Assembly: GCA_002727675.1 (NCBI GenBank)
Contig: PBXQ01000054.1
Coordinates: 1-56,042, forward strand
Source: Thermoplasmata archaeon
Lineage (GTDB): Archaea; Thermoplasmatota; Poseidoniia; Poseidoniales; Thalassarchaeaceae
Length of the DNA: 56,042 nt
Direction: 5' to 3'
Of the stretch, positions 20,196-29,303 are shown piece after piece (position 1 is the stretch's first letter; every line of letters starts with the position of its first letter). Below the pieces are notes generated by a model. The model was not told the origin of the DNA. It saw only the letters and a list, made by a program, of their open reading frames with translations, and searched no databases. Made by a program: the position numbers and the translations under genes.

Positions 20196-20507
20196 ATGAG
20201 TATGGCTGAACGCGGGTGGGTGAATATTTACAATTTGACTGATGCTCAGATTATTGATATTGATGAGGCAGAGAGTAAGATGGAAATGCATGATTTGACT
20301 GGAGCGGAAGAAATCCTAATTAGGATGTTGAATGAAGATAGTGAATGTGTCCCCGTATTGAGTAACCTTGGTAATCTGTATGGAAAATATTTTTATGAGT
20401 TTGAGAAGGCAGTAGAATATTATTCCAAGGTTCTTGAGATTGAACCAGATAATGCTTGGGCTAGGGATGAAAGAAGAAGGTATCAAAGATATGCCTCATA
20501 TGATTGA
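20196..20507 (+). CDS. TPR-repeat small protein
   Basis: LSNLGNLYGKYFYEFEKAVEYYSKVLEIEPDNAWA. Confidence 0.8.
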   Translation: MSMAERGWVNIYNLTDAQIIDIDEAESKMEMHDLTGAEEILIRMLNEDSECVPVLSNLGNLYGKYFYEFEKAVEYYSKVLEIEPDNAWARDERRRYQRYASYD

Positions 20508-20540
20508 TTTTCAATATACCCAAAGTTCAACCGCTTAGTC

Positions 20541-21458
20541 ATGTTGGGTGTTGTTGTGCACGATGGTAGTCTCTTAATCGCTGGTGTCGGTAGTCTAGGA
20601 TCTATTTGGGCCAAAAGAGCACATGAAAATTGTAGTGACTATTGTGATTTATTGCTAGTTGATTCTGATGAAGCCTCATTTGAAGATTCTAGGCACGCTC
20701 ATTGTGTTCCTTTGGGAGATTTATCTAGTGAAGGATGCGCCGCCCTCCCAGAATTAGCGGCCTCCCATTTCATGAAGGCTACAGCGATCATGGATAAAAT
20801 TCTGGAGCCAGTCGAATTATTGATTTTACTAACATCTCTAGGTGGTGGTGTTGGTTCAGGCTCAGCACCTTTACTTGCTTCACAAGCTAGGCGTAAAGGT
20901 GCGTTAGTAATTTCAATAGCTGGGATTCCGTTTGATGATCACCCGACTCGTCGAGAAATTGCATCTTCAGCCTTCAATAGATTGGATGAATCTTCTGATG
21001 TTTGTGCCAAATTATCTCTTGACCGCCTTGCATGGCAAGCACGGAGTAGAGGCGTGGACTGGAGAAAACACCCTTCATGGATAGAGGAATTAGTCCAAGG
21101 ATTGGTTCTTACTTTAGGGCAAGTGGGTATTATCAACTTGGATTTAATGGATTTGCGTTCAGTTGTTTCTAGAAGTGGGGCGGCTACAATGGTTGTTGCT
21201 GAAGGGGATCCGAATGATCCTGAATCTATTTTCTTGCAAGCACTTTCAGCTCCGTTGGCATCTTTAGATGTTAGTGGGTCTACTGGTTGCCTATTGCAAT
21301 TAGAAGGTGGGCGGCAAATGTCAATTTATCAGATGGAGAAGGTTGCAGATGCATTTACAAGAGGTTTAGATGAAAATGCACAAGTAATTATTGGCGCTAG
21401 GCATTCCGATGGTTTGGATGGTAAAATAAGAGTTGTAGCAGTAGTAAGTGGGCTTTAA
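20541..21458 (+). CDS. Divergent FtsZ/tubulin-superfamily GTPase
   Basis: LTSLGGGVGSGSAPLLASQA (cf. GGGTGTGAAP), INLDLMDLRSVV (T7-like NxDxxD), IIGARHSDGLDGKIRVVAVVSGL C-terminal strand pattern. Confidence 0.8.
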   Translation: MLGVVVHDGSLLIAGVGSLGSIWAKRAHENCSDYCDLLLVDSDEASFEDSRHAHCVPLGDLSSEGCAALPELAASHFMKATAIMDKILEPVELLILLTSLGGGVGSGSAPLLASQARRKGALVISIAGIPFDDHPTRREIASSAFNRLDESSDVCAKLSLDRLAWQARSRGVDWRKHPSWIEELVQGLVLTLGQVGIINLDLMDLRSVVSRSGAATMVVAEGDPNDPESIFLQALSAPLASLDVSGSTGCLLQLEGGRQMSIYQMEKVADAFTRGLDENAQVIIGARHSDGLDGKIRVVAVVSGL

Positions 21459-22750
21459 CCATCAATCAATTCAATTTCGTCTATATCCAATTCACCATGT
21501 TCGTTATTCTTTTTTTGACTAAATTCATCTTTTTGTTCACTATCTTCTTTACTTTCAGATATCAATTCATCGGCATAAATAGAAATTAATCGTGAATGTT
21601 TATTTATTACAATTGGATACAAAATAATTATTGTTAAAGCAGTAATAATGTGCCCTATTGCCATTGTAGTTGCAATGTTATTCCCTCCTATCCCGTTTGT
21701 GATATTGGATATCATAGCAATACTTCCAGCATAACCAAAACCAAAAGATAAGCCCCAGAATAATGCATTATCACTCGTGAACAATTTACCACCTTTACTC
21801 ACATTTCTACTAGCAAGTGCCCATATGGCAAGAACTACAGTTAGTAACATTAACACAAACTCTTCTAAAATCATAGTAATTGGTGAAGGGTCATCAATTA
21901 GTCTTCGCCATGCACTAGCAATGTGCCAAATGATAAAAATTTGAGAAATTAATCCCCATCTATTTGCTAAAGTAGCTCCACCTCTGGTTAGAGTAATTTC
22001 TCTAAGTTTTCCTGAATGTAAAAATATCAATACGATTTGTAGTAATATTGAGATAATAACGAATCCAAACCACTTAAAATTATTATCACCTTCAAAACCT
22101 GAACTATAACCATATCCAATAATAATGGAAAATGTAACCACCCCAATCAATTGGCCAATTATAGCGCCAAATAAAGTACCTTCGCGAGCTGTAGAGTCTG
22201 TGATTTTAGTACTACTTGAAATCCAAGCATAAGTACTACTTTTGAAAGAACTACCCTGCCCTATAGACCAGACTAAGAAGAGGGATGCTAGTCCAAAAGG
22301 AACCCAATCTTTTATGGAATCATTATTACTAGAAATTATACTGATAATTAAGGCAATAATTGAACTAATAATTATTGGAACGCTCCAAGATCTTATTGAT
22401 CTCATTATCAATGATTTTATCCATGAATCTGATGATATTTCATTTACTCTAACTAGGTTAAAAATTGCATCCCACCTAGTCGCAGTTGCAGTGATAGCGT
22501 AACCAAATGAAAGAGAAATGAACCCAATAGCTGAAAAATACAACAGACTATATATTTGAGCAAAAGCATAGAGGGTTGATGAAAGCATCATTAGTAGAAT
22601 AATGTGTGGTAGTGTTTTCAAATCTAATAATGTTGACAATAAATCCCCGAGGCCAAATTTTTCTTGTTTTATTGAATAATCATTATTTTCTTCCGAGGGG
22701 CCAAATGGTTCATTTTCTCCTGTAAGAAAATCGTTTTCTTCCTCGTCCAC
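21455..22750 (-). CDS. Polytopic membrane protein, unknown function
   Basis: About ten hydrophobic segments; charged N- and C-terminal tails. Confidence 0.7.
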   Translation of the reverse strand: MDEEENDFLTGENEPFGPSEENNDYSIKQEKFGLGDLLSTLLDLKTLPHIILLMMLSSTLYAFAQIYSLLYFSAIGFISLSFGYAITATATRWDAIFNLVRVNEISSDSWIKSLIMRSIRSWSVPIIISSIIALIISIISSNNDSIKDWVPFGLASLFLVWSIGQGSSFKSSTYAWISSSTKITDSTAREGTLFGAIIGQLIGVVTFSIIIGYGYSSGFEGDNNFKWFGFVIISILLQIVLIFLHSGKLREITLTRGGATLANRWGLISQIFIIWHIASAWRRLIDDPSPITMILEEFVLMLLTVVLAIWALASRNVSKGGKLFTSDNALFWGLSFGFGYAGSIAMISNITNGIGGNNIATTMAIGHIITALTIIILYPIVINKHSRLISIYADELISESKEDSEQKDEFSQKKNNEHGELDIDEIELIDG

Positions 22751-22802
22751 ATGACGCCCAAGCGTCCACTCCTGTTAAGTCCGATGCACACACGCGTGAA
22801 TT

Positions 22803-23108
22803 ATGGCTAAGTTGGGCAAGGCTTCCCGCGATAAGTCTCGCTGGGTTGGATTGAGACTTGATCAACCAGTTAATCAAAGGTCGGAATTAGAATCATTAAT
22901 CTCTCAAATTGAATCAATAGGTAGTAATTTTAGATTATATGATTTTGTTGATAATAAAGCAATAATACTTATGTCACTAGATACTTACATGAGTTCTAGG
23001 TTTGATTTAGAACAAGGAGTTGGTGGTATGAAATCTATAACCAGTTCTGGTAAAATAAAATTAGTAAGAGAAAGATTGGGTATAGTGGTAAAAAGGCGCA
23101 AGAGATGA
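22803..23108 (+). CDS. Probable RNase P protein component Pop5/Rnp2 (divergent)
   Basis: SRDKSRWVGLRL ... KAIILMSLDTYMSSRFDLEQ ... MKSITSSGKIKLVRERLG parallels the archaeal Pop5 pattern. Confidence 0.55.
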   Translation: MAKLGKASRDKSRWVGLRLDQPVNQRSELESLISQIESIGSNFRLYDFVDNKAIILMSLDTYMSSRFDLEQGVGGMKSITSSGKIKLVRERLGIVVKRRKR

Positions 23109-23112
23109 AAAT

Positions 23113-25695
23113 TTAATCATGTTTAGCTGCCCATGCATCCTCTACTGAAAGAGCTCTATTTTTCAATGGGATTATTTTTCTATATATTTCATATGGTGAC
23201 TTAATCTCACCTTCAACAGTTAGAAGCCTAACTAAAGGAATGCCAAAGTGTTCTTCATTTTGAATTAATAATGGTTCGATAATATCCCAATCCTTATCTG
23301 ATAATTCAACGAATTCACCCCCATTTAATTGTGATGATGATAAAATTTCATGTGGGTCTCTGACATATATTGCTCCTCCACTTGAAAGACTGAACAGGTT
23401 TCCACCAGGGTATGGTGTTTCTAGTTCTGTAATTGAACCAGATTGGTCAAATTTAATCCCGTTGATAATAACAAATCCACCCCCTTCTAGTGGATCTCCA
23501 GCCATGAATGACTCTGCCAAATAATCTAAAGCAGTCCCATTAATTACTAGTTTTGGACCTCCTACAGAGTTAATCATTGGCCTACCTGCGGCGTTTCCTT
23601 GGACAAACAAACGCCCACCTTTTGCTCCATATCCATAGCACTGTCCCACATCTCCATGAACCACCAAGGTACCTTTCTTGTAAATTTGAGCAACTTGATC
23701 CTGGGCATTTCCGTGCATATGGATTGTCATCCCATCACTCCCACTTCCAAGATAATCTCCAACACTACCAAATACATCTATTCTAACATCTTCAGTTTCC
23801 ATTCCAAAACCATTGCCAATAAACCGGTGTCCTCGGCAGTGAGTGACACAGAAATTTTTCCATCCTGATTGGTAAAGTGCTACTAATTCACGGGCTAGAG
23901 ATTCAGTTCCTTCTATGGGATATGGTCTTGCATCTACAACAATAGATTGCGTGAGGTTTTCTGGTTCTGGAATATGTCCGGGAGATTTTTGTCCAATGAA
24001 GTATTCGCATGGTTTTGTGCTAGAATGATTTAATATTTCCATTATTGAATCCTCTACTAAATCAAGCCAACGGCTTGTTCTAAGTTTACCAGTGTCATAT
24101 TTTCTATTTAGCAATAAACAAAGTAGTTCAACAGCTTGTTTACGTGATTTTTCACTTGCAAATGAACTAATTTCAGATAGTAGTGCTCTTGCTGAAGGCC
24201 AATCAAACTCGGAAATATTTGATGACAATTCGGGGAATATTGTTGTGGGCGACCATTCTTCTGGCCATTGAAAACCTGAAGTCAATGCTGAATTTTCTAT
24301 TTGGTAATTACCTGGGGGGTGGGTGTTAATCAAATCTCCAAATTTGTTTTTCATTACTAATTCATGTGTCCCATCTTGATTTGGATTTACGTCAAAAATG
24401 AATGACCCTCCGTCAGTGTATGATCCTCCTCTAGCATTCCAATATTCATCACATCGTCGCCAGAAACGATTATCTTCAGAAGACAAACTTTCCAATACTG
24501 CATCAATAACTTGCTTTTCTGAACCACAGAAAGCAATAGCCACCTCTCCTCTTTGATATGAGAATACTTGTGGGCGTAGCATACTTGTGTCAGTAATTCC
24601 AATTAATTGATGAGATTTGCCATTTGCTTTTGCAATTATGAAGAACCATGGTCCATCGGGAGAGCCGTGAATATGGGTTTTTTGAATGGCTTCGTAAACT
24701 TCTTGTTTTTCATCGGGGAGCATGATAAAATCTAATTCACCTGTAGGTGCTAGACTTTCTATTACATATTCGATGGGATATCCATAAACTCGTGAATGTA
24801 AATCGAATCCTAATGCTGCAACTTCTGTGTCAGTGAAGAATAATGGCTCCATTCCTCTTTGTCCTAGGTAGTCTTTGACTGACACATAATTGGAGAAGTC
24901 GCCGTTATGAACCAATGCTACATCAATACCCTGCCCAAATGGGTGTGCGCCACCAGGGTGTGTGACTCTTCCTCTAGTAGGGTATCTGTGATGGCCAATC
25001 CATACATGTGCAGTCACATCATCTAGTCTATAGAATCTAATCACGTCTTCTGCATAGCCAACAATTTTGAGAATTATCATATTTTGTCCATGGCTTAAAA
25101 CAAACGCATCAGCACGTTGATCTTTAGCGTAGAATTCAACATTTAATCTGTGAGTGTTCTGGAAAAGCATTTCATCCCACATTGCTTTTTTATTACTGAA
25201 GTCTTCTTCCTTGAGATTCCCTTCTGACAAGAATTTTTCTACAGCAGAAGGTTTTGGGCGTATGAAATAACAAACAACCTCTGGTGGTTTGACTTCTAAG
25301 TTTGGCAAATCTTCCCAATTTTTCATAGTGGAAACTTCATGAATGTGATCAACTTCAAATGAATTATGAATAAATTGTTTTTCAACGTCTTTTCTTACAG
25401 ATTCATCAGAGTAAGCTATTGCGTACAAATAGTCGTTTTTGAGAATCTCTTCACTAACTCCAAATTGTTCGTGGTTTAAGCCCACCATGGCAACACCTCC
25501 GCCCTTCCCATTACCTCTATTCCTCATTTGTTCAAGGGAGTTGAACAGATGTTTTCCAGCAACTGGTATTTCACAAGCTAAACCTACGACTCCGCAACCA
25601 CCCTCAGCAGCATCATCTTCATCGAATTCTATTTTAGGTAGGCTATTGTTCATAATTCTTCTAGAATTTAACAAAGCATCATGGTTTGACATCAA
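23113..25695 (-). CDS. Glutamate synthase: class II glutamine amidotransferase + GXGXG domain protein
   Basis: GGCGVVGLA N-terminal nucleophile region, HHRYPTRG, HPFGQGIDVALVHNGDFSNY; GXGXG region GMTIHMHGNAQDQVAQIYKKGTLVVHGDVGQCYGYGAKGG. Confidence 0.9.
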   Translation of the reverse strand: MMSNHDALLNSRRIMNNSLPKIEFDEDDAAEGGCGVVGLACEIPVAGKHLFNSLEQMRNRGNGKGGGVAMVGLNHEQFGVSEEILKNDYLYAIAYSDESVRKDVEKQFIHNSFEVDHIHEVSTMKNWEDLPNLEVKPPEVVCYFIRPKPSAVEKFLSEGNLKEEDFSNKKAMWDEMLFQNTHRLNVEFYAKDQRADAFVLSHGQNMIILKIVGYAEDVIRFYRLDDVTAHVWIGHHRYPTRGRVTHPGGAHPFGQGIDVALVHNGDFSNYVSVKDYLGQRGMEPLFFTDTEVAALGFDLHSRVYGYPIEYVIESLAPTGELDFIMLPDEKQEVYEAIQKTHIHGSPDGPWFFIIAKANGKSHQLIGITDTSMLRPQVFSYQRGEVAIAFCGSEKQVIDAVLESLSSEDNRFWRRCDEYWNARGGSYTDGGSFIFDVNPNQDGTHELVMKNKFGDLINTHPPGNYQIENSALTSGFQWPEEWSPTTIFPELSSNISEFDWPSARALLSEISSFASEKSRKQAVELLCLLLNRKYDTGKLRTSRWLDLVEDSIMEILNHSSTKPCEYFIGQKSPGHIPEPENLTQSIVVDARPYPIEGTESLARELVALYQSGWKNFCVTHCRGHRFIGNGFGMETEDVRIDVFGSVGDYLGSGSDGMTIHMHGNAQDQVAQIYKKGTLVVHGDVGQCYGYGAKGGRLFVQGNAAGRPMINSVGGPKLVINGTALDYLAESFMAGDPLEGGGFVIINGIKFDQSGSITELETPYPGGNLFSLSSGGAIYVRDPHEILSSSQLNGGEFVELSDKDWDIIEPLLIQNEEHFGIPLVRLLTVEGEIKSPYEIYRKIIPLKNRALSVEDAWAAKHD

Positions 25696-27017
25696 TTGCC
25701 GCCCCCTAAATATTTCAATAAATCAGTTCTGCCTACTAATTTTTTAACATCGTCAAGTCCCAGTTTGCTTAATATATCTCTAATTCTCCATTGTATTGCG
25801 GTATAGTAATTATCCAGTCTTTTGATTGCCCATTCTTGTTGGATCCATTCTTGCAGTTCTATGTCGGTGGTAGTTAATCCCCAAGGGCACCCTCTGCCTG
25901 ATGGCCCACCCTCACAGTTGGAGCATCTAGTGCAACCCATTGCAACTAAATCACTAGTTCCTAATACTACCCCGTCGGCACCAAGTGCAATTGCTTTGGC
26001 AATATCGTCTCCAGTCCTAATCCCGCCACTTGCAATCAAAGTGACTTTGTCTCTAATTCCTTCTTTAATTAAGAATTTATGCACCTTTGGTATGGCTAAT
26101 TCTATTGGCATTGCAATATTTTTCTTTGCTATTTCTGGAGCGGCTCCTGTTCCACCAAATCCACCGTCAAGGTGGATAATATGTGCTCCAGCATAGTATG
26201 ATCCTACAGCAACCATATCAACATCGTGAGGTGTTGAGACTTTAACTGAAATTAATGCATTTGGATTTACAGTTTGTATCCAATCAATATGCTTGGAGTG
26301 GTCCTCAACTGAATATGTTGAGTGGAATGGGAATGGGCTAAATAAACTAACAAAGGGGACGCTTCCTCTCATTTTAGCTACCTCTTCCCCGGCTTTAGAT
26401 GCTAGCAAGTGTCCTCCCAATCCTGGTTTTGCCCCCTGTGCATACTTGAATTCCACAATTGGGGCTGCTTGGATTGACCTTTCTTCTACTCCAAAATAGC
26501 CCGTGGCTACTTGAGTTATTACGTGATCTTTACATTGGTATAATTCCTCGGGATATCCTCCTTCTCCCGTTGACATGTAAGTATTCCATTTCTTTGCATT
26601 CATAGCACGGGCCATCATGACGTTTACAGAAACAGAACCATAAGACATACCACCTCCATAAATTGGAATTGGGGGGTTTAGTTTTGCTCTTTCATCTCCT
26701 CTGCGGTTTAGTGGAATACCAGTTTCAATTTCGTCAGAATTTTTAATCCAATCTTTTTCAGAAATATATTTGAATTCTAATTTGTCAAATCCACCGTTAC
26801 TATCTCCGGTTTTATAATTTAGATTTTCAGGTACTTTTCCAGTAGCTGCCATATGCCAAGTTGATAGAATTAGTTCATCTGTCCACCTTGCGTCACCTAG
26901 GGCAGGGGGGATTTCAAATTCACCAAATGCTATGGCATCCATACCATCATGCATTAGATGTGTTGTTTTGTTAATCAAATCAATACTGGGTTTCTTTGGT
27001 TCTTTACTCATGGCCAT
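25692..27017 (-). CDS. gltB: Glutamate synthase FMN-binding central domain (GltB-type) with Fe-S cysteines
   Basis: PIYGGGMSYGSVS, STGEGGYPEE, DGGFGGTGAAP, CTRCSNCEGGPSGRGCPWG. Confidence 0.93.
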   Translation of the reverse strand: MAMSKEPKKPSIDLINKTTHLMHDGMDAIAFGEFEIPPALGDARWTDELILSTWHMAATGKVPENLNYKTGDSNGGFDKLEFKYISEKDWIKNSDEIETGIPLNRRGDERAKLNPPIPIYGGGMSYGSVSVNVMMARAMNAKKWNTYMSTGEGGYPEELYQCKDHVITQVATGYFGVEERSIQAAPIVEFKYAQGAKPGLGGHLLASKAGEEVAKMRGSVPFVSLFSPFPFHSTYSVEDHSKHIDWIQTVNPNALISVKVSTPHDVDMVAVGSYYAGAHIIHLDGGFGGTGAAPEIAKKNIAMPIELAIPKVHKFLIKEGIRDKVTLIASGGIRTGDDIAKAIALGADGVVLGTSDLVAMGCTRCSNCEGGPSGRGCPWGLTTTDIELQEWIQQEWAIKRLDNYYTAIQWRIRDILSKLGLDDVKKLVGRTDLLKYLGGGN

Positions 27018-28525
27018 TATTTGCCACCTCCTACATATCCATCAATATCTGAAAATGCTTCGTCTTCTAGGTGAGAACACCACATGGCGCGACCAATTTC
27101 TCCTCGTAGTCTTCTTACTTCTCTAACACCCATAGCACCAAGAATCTCGAGCATTTGATCCCTCCATGAACAAGTTAAATTGACAATTCTTTGAATTGCC
27201 CAATCTTCGGTATATTTTCGTGGGAATTTTGCACCGTAGTCATTGCTTGATAAATCACCGTTTAATCTAGCTTGCATTGCAATCAACAATGGTTGATTCA
27301 AGCCCACAGCATCTAGTCCACAGATTATGGCTTTTGGAAGGTGATCAGCAGCTACAATTACGCCAGTGTTTAGCAAAGTAACCTTGTCCCTAAAACCTGC
27401 ATCTAGCAATTTTTGGTGGGCTTCTAACAATAAATCCATGATAAAACGGCCACCATCTCCTATTCCATGATTATCTGCAACAAAATGAATCACAGGGACA
27501 TTTGATAACATCATTTCATCTAATTTCTGTTGCCATCCTTGGGCAAATTCAAGTCTAACCCCAACAATAATGTCTGGGCAATCAGAAACAACTCTATCAT
27601 AAGATTTAGAATCCCAGCCATCTAACTCAACCATCCTTGTACCTGATTTGAATGATTTAGCACAATCTAGGGAATTTAATGGGATTATAGGTACTACAGA
27701 CGGGCTTGCCAAATTATTCGCAAGCACTATTTCAGAAGGTAAAATGGCTAAAGTATCTACATTTTCTGCAGATTTCTTCCAAATTTTGGCTAATTTATTG
27801 CTGATTATTTCATTTGGGGGGGCATCATAAATGAAAGGGACTTGAATGGTGAACATTCTTGGCCCTTCGCTAATCAAATTACCATCATTATCAAATTTCA
27901 AACTTAGTGGCTTAGATCCAATATCAACAATCGTGCTAATTAATTCCCTTCCATGAATTCCATCTCTGCTCGGCCTGACAATTTCTGACATGTCTGTAAA
28001 CATACCATCCCACCCAGGTCCTCCAAAGCGCCCACGGTACCCTTGCCCACGAACAGGCACAGTACCTTTTCTCGCTTCTTCATCAATTGTTGAAATGATT
28101 TTGGAGTTCAGATAATTATCACCCATAGCTTTTCTTTTTGGGTTATGCTCAACAGTCACAAAATCAGGGTGCTGGACAGTACAACGTAAGCAACCTACAC
28201 ATTTTTCTGGCCTAGGTGAAAATCCTCCGACAGGGCCAGAAAAAACTCCGTAGGTGCATGGTCTTGAAAAGACAACATCCCATTTCCCCCAATAAGTGAA
28301 AGTTTCACTAATTATTAGTTTGGCAAGTCCTATTTTTCCAACTTTAACAATAAATCTGTTAGGTAAAGCTTGATAATCACGAGTTTCCAATGCTTCAATG
28401 TGGTATCTATGATAACTATCAGCTCGCTCACGAGAAATTTTTGCAAACTCTTCCATTGTTAATTTAGAATTAGAATCCAATTTCTGCCCCTCCTCCTTTT
28501 CTTCACTTTTGTTCAACAGTTGCAT
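27017..28525 (-). CDS. Second, divergent glutamate synthase FMN-domain-like protein with CxxCxxC motif
   Basis: CVGCLRCTVQHPDFV; VRGQGYRGRFGGPGWDGMFTDMSEIVRPSRDGIHGRE; barrel-like C-terminus resembling gltB. Confidence 0.75.
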   Translation of the reverse strand: MQLLNKSEEKEEGQKLDSNSKLTMEEFAKISRERADSYHRYHIEALETRDYQALPNRFIVKVGKIGLAKLIISETFTYWGKWDVVFSRPCTYGVFSGPVGGFSPRPEKCVGCLRCTVQHPDFVTVEHNPKRKAMGDNYLNSKIISTIDEEARKGTVPVRGQGYRGRFGGPGWDGMFTDMSEIVRPSRDGIHGRELISTIVDIGSKPLSLKFDNDGNLISEGPRMFTIQVPFIYDAPPNEIISNKLAKIWKKSAENVDTLAILPSEIVLANNLASPSVVPIIPLNSLDCAKSFKSGTRMVELDGWDSKSYDRVVSDCPDIIVGVRLEFAQGWQQKLDEMMLSNVPVIHFVADNHGIGDGGRFIMDLLLEAHQKLLDAGFRDKVTLLNTGVIVAADHLPKAIICGLDAVGLNQPLLIAMQARLNGDLSSNDYGAKFPRKYTEDWAIQRIVNLTCSWRDQMLEILGAMGVREVRRLRGEIGRAMWCSHLEDEAFSDIDGYVGGGK

Positions 28526-28769
28526 CTGCTGCCCCCCGTAGGGGCTGTTGTCGGCGCGCCACGCCTTTAATCATTGAGTCGCCTCCGTACATTCTTAACC
28601 GCTAATACTATTCATTAGTTCACAATAATTCAATAATTGTGTTCATTCGTTCATCCTTTGGCCATTCTTTTAACCGTATGATATTTTACCGTTTCCTTCA
28701 AACATTTATCATAATTCTTGCCTTAATTTTAGGGGCGATATTCATGATGTGTTGCTTAGTCGGGCAATT

Positions 28770-29303
28770 ATGGCAGGGGGTGGAGACAGTGTTAAAGTGG
28801 CTCCTCATGACTTAGCTATAATAGTGGGTGCAATAGGCCTAATTGGTGCAATTGTTATTTCTCTATTTGCTACTTCATACATTCCACCTGTTGATTTTGG
28901 GGAGGATCAATCTAATCAGGAAGTAAGGTCGCTTTCAATAGGTGTTTTAGGGTCTAATGATAAAATAATCATTGATGGTAATCCATTATGTAATGCAAAT
29001 ACTTCTTGTGAAATTAATTCTATAGTTTTACACCTAGATGGTGATGAACTTCCTAATCCTGAAATTATTACTGAAGAAGATGGTTCATTTTATACAACTA
29101 TACCAGTTAATGGTAGTGGTGAGGTGACAATAGAAATGTCTGGTATAGGTAGTTGGGAGTTTGACATTTCAGCACAAAGGCAAATTCCAGTACAGTTTAT
29201 TCCTGCTATTTTAGCATTAATTATGCTAGTCTGGGGCGTTTGGCGTAAAATGCAGGAAACTACTGAAGATTCAGATATTGAAGATGTTGTTAGTTCTAAT
29301 TAG
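28770..29303 (+). CDS. Membrane-anchored protein with extracytoplasmic domain, unknown
   Basis: Two TM segments flanking about 100 aa; listed ORF starts at 28749, ATG at 28770 more likely. Confidence 0.6.
   Translation: MAGGGDSVKVAPHDLAIIVGAIGLIGAIVISLFATSYIPPVDFGEDQSNQEVRSLSIGVLGSNDKIIIDGNPLCNANTSCEINSIVLHLDGDELPNPEIITEEDGSFYTTIPVNGSGEVTIEMSGIGSWEFDISAQRQIPVQFIPAILALIMLVWGVWRKMQETTEDSDIEDVVSSN

Noticed and set aside
25822-26196. 124-aa plus-strand ORF opposite gltB
   Set aside because: Antisense to a well-supported gltB ORF.
28678-28815. 45-aa hydrophobic ORF (MIFYRFLQTFIIILALILGAIFMMCC...)
   Set aside because: Overlaps the start of the 28770-29303 CDS out of frame; hydrophobicity can arise from AT-rich sequence.
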